Shown piece after piece: positions 6,275 through 8,855 of a stretch of 8,855 nt of DNA. Location: assembly GCA_003601785.1 (NCBI GenBank), contig PIYA01000055.1:1-8855 (forward strand), given 5' to 3'. The position numbers and the translations under genes are program-made. This stretch comes from Candidatus Bathyarchaeota archaeon (lineage in GTDB: Archaea; Thermoproteota; Bathyarchaeia; Bathyarchaeales; Bathycorpusculaceae). The notes under the pieces are model-generated. The model was given only the letters and a program-made list of their open reading frames with translations, did no database searches and was not told where the DNA came from. The number at the start of each line of letters is the position of its first letter. Within the stretch, counting starts at the first letter, position 1.

Positions 6275-6661
6275 ATGGAAGGAAAAAAATTGGTTGAAGA
6301 CGTCTCAAAACTCCCACCTCAAGTTCAAGAACGCCTATTAAGGCTTCAACAGCTCCAGCAAACCCTTCAGTCAGTTCTAGCTCAGAAACAACAGGTGGAG
6401 CTTGAACTCACAGAAATCGAACAAGCCCTAAGTGAACTGCAGAAAATCGCCGACGACGCAACCATTTACAAGTCGATTGGCTCGCTTCTTGTGAAAGCTG
6501 AAAAGGCGAAGGTTACCGCCGACTTAAACGAGAGGAAAGAACTGCTAAACATGAGGGCTAAGGTTCTGGGAAAACAGGAAGAACGCCTCCGCGGTCAACT
6601 CAAAGAGTTGCAAACCAAACTTCAGCAAGACTTGGGCATAGTTTCGCAGTCCAACCCGTGA
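6275..6661 (+). CDS. pfdB: Prefoldin beta subunit
   Basis: This is the beta subunit of archaeal prefoldin (GimC), a hexamer of two alpha and four beta chains that catches unfolded proteins with coiled-coil tentacles and passes them to the thermosome. The sequence is a long N-terminal coiled coil (LPPQVQERLLRLQQLQQTLQ, then SVLAQKQQVELELTEIEQAL), a short hairpin-forming centre with the family signature ATIYKSIGSLLVKAEK, and a second coiled coil (LLNMRAKVLGKQEERLRGQL). With ATG 6275 it has 128 residues, slightly longer than the usual 115-125. GTG 6269, two codons earlier, is also possible. The TATA position suggests leaderless translation from one of these. The base composition is A/C-rich, unlike the genes upstream. 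Confidence 0.95.
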   Translation: MEGKKLVEDVSKLPPQVQERLLRLQQLQQTLQSVLAQKQQVELELTEIEQALSELQKIADDATIYKSIGSLLVKAEKAKVTADLNERKELLNMRAKVLGKQEERLRGQLKELQTKLQQDLGIVSQSNP

Positions 6662-6678
6662 AATTTTAGGTGGAAACC

Positions 6679-6981
6679 GTGGAAGACATAGGCTTACCAG
6701 AGCTGACAAGCGAACAAATCGAAGAACTGTGTTCAGTAGCAGAGGAAGCCGCAAGAAAACATGTTCTATCAAAGGTTTCTCCGAAACGAATAGAAACCCT
6801 AAACATAAGCGTTGAAACAGAAGGAACAAAACCGGTGACAATAACAGTTGACGTTGAAGTCTCACTTTCACCCCTAATGAAAAACTTTAACGTGGAAAAA
6901 CTCGCCGACGAAGCGGTGAAAGAAGCCTTCTCCTCAGCTGAAAAATACCTGAGGGAACTGAAATGTCAATCAGAGAAATAA
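6679..6981 (+). CDS. DUF3194 family protein of unknown function
   Basis: This small acidic protein of about 100 residues has helix-strand-helix character: LTSEQIEELCSVAEEAARKHV at the N-terminus, then beta segments (ETLNISVETEG, PVTITVDVEVSLSP), then a helical KLADEAVKEAFSSAEKYLRE end. It resembles the archaeal DUF3194 family, which often follows prefoldin beta; no function is established that I know of. AGGTG at 6668-6672 lies 6 bases before GTG 6679, favouring that start, but GTG 6670 (three residues more) cannot be excluded. Its last 19 bases overlap the next gene in another frame, so the two are probably co-expressed. The assignment rests mainly on length, secondary-structure pattern and gene order. 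Confidence 0.75.
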   Translation: MEDIGLPELTSEQIEELCSVAEEAARKHVLSKVSPKRIETLNISVETEGTKPVTITVDVEVSLSPLMKNFNVEKLADEAVKEAFSSAEKYLRELKCQSEK

Positions 6982-7961
6982 CAAAAACACTAGAGGATTC
7001 AAACGCTGAAAACGTTGTCCTACTCTGCCACCACAACGCCGACCCAGATGCAATCTGCTCCGCCTATGCCTTCGCAGAACTGCTAAAAAAGTTAAAACCA
7101 GAAATCAACGTTGAAATAGGGGCTTCCCAGGGGATAAGCAGACTCGCAAAACACCTCCTCAAACACCTACCAATAGAAGTTGAAACCCAACCAAACATAG
7201 AAAAAGCCGACGCTATAGTCTTGTTAGATACAAACACCGTTCAGCAACTAAACAACCTAGCCGAGAAAGTGAAAAACTCAAAGGCACCAATCATAGTGAT
7301 TGACCATCACGCGGCTCATCCAGAAACAGAAAAACTGGCTAGAATATGCATAACAAACGAGGAAGCATCATCAACATGCGAAATCGTCTATAACTTTTAC
7401 AGAGAAACAAACGTTAAACCAGACGAAAACGTCGCCAAAGCGCTCTTCTTGGGAATAGCCTTCGACACACGCCACTTCATCCTAGCTAACTCATCAACCC
7501 TAAAAACAGTCGCAGAACTCATCGACACAGGCGTGGATGCAAAAGAAACTTTATCACTGCTTTCTCTACCCATGGACTTCTCCGAACGCGTGGCAAGACT
7601 GAAAGCCTGCAGAAGAGCAAAACTCTACAAAATCGGCGAATGGATAATCGCTTTCTCCCACGTCAGCGCCTACCAAGCATCCGCGGCAAGGGCGATAATA
7701 GACCTCGGCGCCCACGTCGCTGTAGTAGCAGGACAGAAAAACGAAAACCTAGAGATAAGCCTAAGATGCACAAATAAATTCCACGAAAAAACAGGAATCC
7801 ACCTCGGAAGGGACATAGCCAGACCCTTAGGAGAGTTTCTCCACGGCATGGGAGGTGGACACTCGACAGCGGCGGGGGTCAACGGTGTGGGCGACGTAGA
7901 AACAGGATTTAAACGTTGCTTGAGGCTTCTTAAGGAAAAAATAGTTTTAACCCACAATTAA
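6963..7961 (+). CDS. DHH/DHHA1 family phosphoesterase (NrnA/RecJ-like)
   Basis: This is a metal-dependent phosphoesterase of the DHH superfamily, whose members include RecJ nucleases and NrnA, which degrades nanoRNA and dephosphorylates pAp. All metal-binding motifs are present: H23-x-N-A-D27-P-D29 (motif I), D89-T-N (II), D114-H115-H116 (III) and D168 in AFDTRHF (IV). The C-terminal DHHA1 domain has the substrate-binding GMGGGHSTAAG (GGGH at 297-300). The 332-residue length is close to NrnA and shorter than archaeal RecJ/GAN proteins of about 450 or more. ATG 6963 overlaps DUF3194 by 19 bases. Placement beside RNA-handling genes suggests an oligoribonucleotide or nucleotide role downstream of the exosome, which is inference; substrate cannot be read from sequence. 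Confidence 0.92.
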   Translation: MSIREITKTLEDSNAENVVLLCHHNADPDAICSAYAFAELLKKLKPEINVEIGASQGISRLAKHLLKHLPIEVETQPNIEKADAIVLLDTNTVQQLNNLAEKVKNSKAPIIVIDHHAAHPETEKLARICITNEEASSTCEIVYNFYRETNVKPDENVAKALFLGIAFDTRHFILANSSTLKTVAELIDTGVDAKETLSLLSLPMDFSERVARLKACRRAKLYKIGEWIIAFSHVSAYQASAARAIIDLGAHVAVVAGQKNENLEISLRCTNKFHEKTGIHLGRDIARPLGEFLHGMGGGHSTAAGVNGVGDVETGFKRCLRLLKEKIVLTHN

Positions 7962-7991
7962 GTAGCTACTCTTAAATGAAACAATCATTCG

Positions 7992-8000
7992 CTTAAAATA
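7992..8000 (+). promoter_or_regulatory. TATA box of the ECF ATPase gene
   Basis: CTTAAAATA is centred about 23-25 bases before ATG 8019, so transcription would begin at or beside the start codon and give a leaderless mRNA. No ribosome-binding site precedes the ATG, which agrees. The 57-base gap after the DHH stop thus looks like the boundary of a new transcription unit. Confidence 0.5.
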
Positions 8001-8018
8001 AGGCAGGCATCAAAAGCC

Positions 8019-8855
8019 ATGGCGGTAATTGAAACAAAAAAACTCACGTACACTTATCCAGGTGGGACAAAACCATCCATAAGAGACGTCTCCATAAAAA
8101 TAGAGAAAGGAGAATTCGTCCTAATAACAGGTCCAAGCGGGTGTGGAAAAACAACCCTCTGCAGATGCTTCAACGGGTTAATCCCCCACTTTTACCAAGG
8201 TGAACTGAAAGGAGAGGTTTTTGTCACAGGTCTCAAAGTCGCCGAACATCCAATCTACGAACTGGCGAAACACGTAGGCCTCGTCTTTCAAAACCCAGAG
8301 AACCAACTGTTCGCTTTATCCGTTGAAAAAGACGTAGCCTTCGGACTTGAAAACCTAGGAATGGCAAGGGAAGAAATCAGAAAAAGAGTGGACTGGGCGA
8401 TGAAACTCACGGGTATATACGAACTGAGAGAAAGAGCGCCCAACGAACTGTCGGGAGGACAACAGCAACGCGTCGCGATAGCATCCGTCTTAGCCATGCA
8501 ACCAGAGGTCATAGTCCTAGATGAACCAACATCATTCCTTGACCCATTAGGCGCGAAAAAAATATTCGAGGTAATCTACGAACTGAACAGAAAACTCGGG
8601 ATAACCGTAGTGCTCGTCGAACACAGACTCGACCTAACAGCCAGATACGCAGACCACATAATAATAATGGACAACGGAAAAGTGGTTCTCGAAGGGAAAC
8701 CAAGAGAAATCCTAAGCTCAGAAGAAGCCCGTCTGATAGGGGTTGGAATCCCAAAAGCAACACGTCTTTATCAAATACTTCGAAAAGACGGAGTGAAACT
8801 CGGCGGCACAGTTCCACTATGCTCGGAGGAAATGGCAGCCATGTTAAGGGAGGCT
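8019..8855 (+). CDS. ECF-type transporter ATP-binding protein (CbiO/EcfA-like), partial
   Basis: This is an ABC ATPase of the energy-coupling-factor class, which powers uptake of vitamins or of cobalt/nickel together with an EcfT membrane protein and a substrate-specific S component. In the 279 visible codons: Walker A GPSGCGKTT (38-46), Q-loop VFQNPENQLFA (Q91; this form with PENQ(L/I)F is typical of CbiO/EcfA), signature LSGGQQQR (144-151), Walker B VIVLDEPT (D168-E169), D-loop SFLDP and switch histidine H202 (VLVEHRLD). A complete ATPase domain is followed by the start of a C-terminal extension (VPLCSEEMAAMLREA) with no stop before the window end. It may be a single-domain protein of about 280 or more residues, or the first half of the tandem double-ATPase form found in many archaea. 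The substrate is unknown because no S component is in view. Confidence 0.92.
   Translation, partial: MAVIETKKLTYTYPGGTKPSIRDVSIKIEKGEFVLITGPSGCGKTTLCRCFNGLIPHFYQGELKGEVFVTGLKVAEHPIYELAKHVGLVFQNPENQLFALSVEKDVAFGLENLGMAREEIRKRVDWAMKLTGIYELRERAPNELSGGQQQRVAIASVLAMQPEVIVLDEPTSFLDPLGAKKIFEVIYELNRKLGITVVLVEHRLDLTARYADHIIIMDNGKVVLEGKPREILSSEEARLIGVGIPKATRLYQILRKDGVKLGGTVPLCSEEMAAMLREA

Noticed and set aside
7961..7970. Perfect palindrome AGTAGCTACT just after the DHH stop
   Set aside because: With no loop it cannot form a useful hairpin, no T tract follows, and a 10-base palindrome is easily due to chance; it could be an operator but nothing supports this.
8288..8817. Minus-strand frames opposite the ECF ATPase
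   Set aside because: The plus strand carries a complete ABC ATPase motif set through this whole stretch, so these are shadows.

Overview
The window is archaeal. It carries most of the archaeal exosome superoperon: a 20S proteasome alpha subunit, SBDS/Sdo1, the exosome subunits Rrp4, Rrp41 and Rrp42, ribosomal protein L37Ae (eL43), a Brix-domain Imp4-like protein, and the KEOPS subunit Pcc1. Archaeal prefoldin beta, a DUF3194 protein and a DHH phosphoesterase follow. Promoters look archaeal (TATA elements about 25 bases before probable starts) and many starts are GTG or TTG. The complete exosome plus the general flavour of the proteins fits a TACK-like lineage such as Bathyarchaeia, but this placement is an inference and the sequence does not prove it.

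Layout. (1) Positions 1-1147, minus strand: a gene cut by the left edge, coding for a HAD-type phosphatase domain fused to a membrane domain of the dolichol/phytol kinase family. (2) 1148-1299: a compact divergent promoter region. (3) 1300-6151, plus strand: psmA, sdo1, rrp4, rrp41, rrp42, rpl37ae, a Brix gene and pcc1. Spacing is tight, with 4-base overlaps at rrp4/rrp41 and rrp41/rrp42. (4) 6152-6274: a gap with three T5 tracts (probable terminator) and a new TATA element. (5) 6275-7961: prefoldin beta, DUF3194 and a DHH/DHHA1 phosphoesterase, the last two overlapping by 19 bases. (6) 8019 to the right edge: an ECF-type (CbiO/EcfA) transporter ATPase with its own leaderless-type promoter, cut by the window end. 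There is no gene-free stretch above 300 bases. I saw no tRNA, rRNA, CRISPR array or mobile element.

How the genes work together: the central block links protein degradation (proteasome), RNA degradation and tailing (exosome), ribosome maturation (SBDS, Brix, L37Ae), tRNA t6A modification (Pcc1) and co-translational folding (prefoldin). This is the classic archaeal information-processing and quality-control cluster.

The main oddities are these. psmA stops about 22 codons early, and its expected C-terminal helix is encoded directly downstream in the +1 frame. rpoP, which usually sits between rpl37ae and the Brix gene, is absent, as are the RNase P and L15e genes that often precede psmA. pcc1 has conserved-looking codons upstream of its first recognisable start. 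Strand composition switches from G/T-rich to A/C-rich at the 6152-6274 gap although gene direction does not change. The HAD-kinase fusion has atypical HAD motif residues. I found no clearly new multi-gene system; the frameshift and the fusion protein most deserve a second look.
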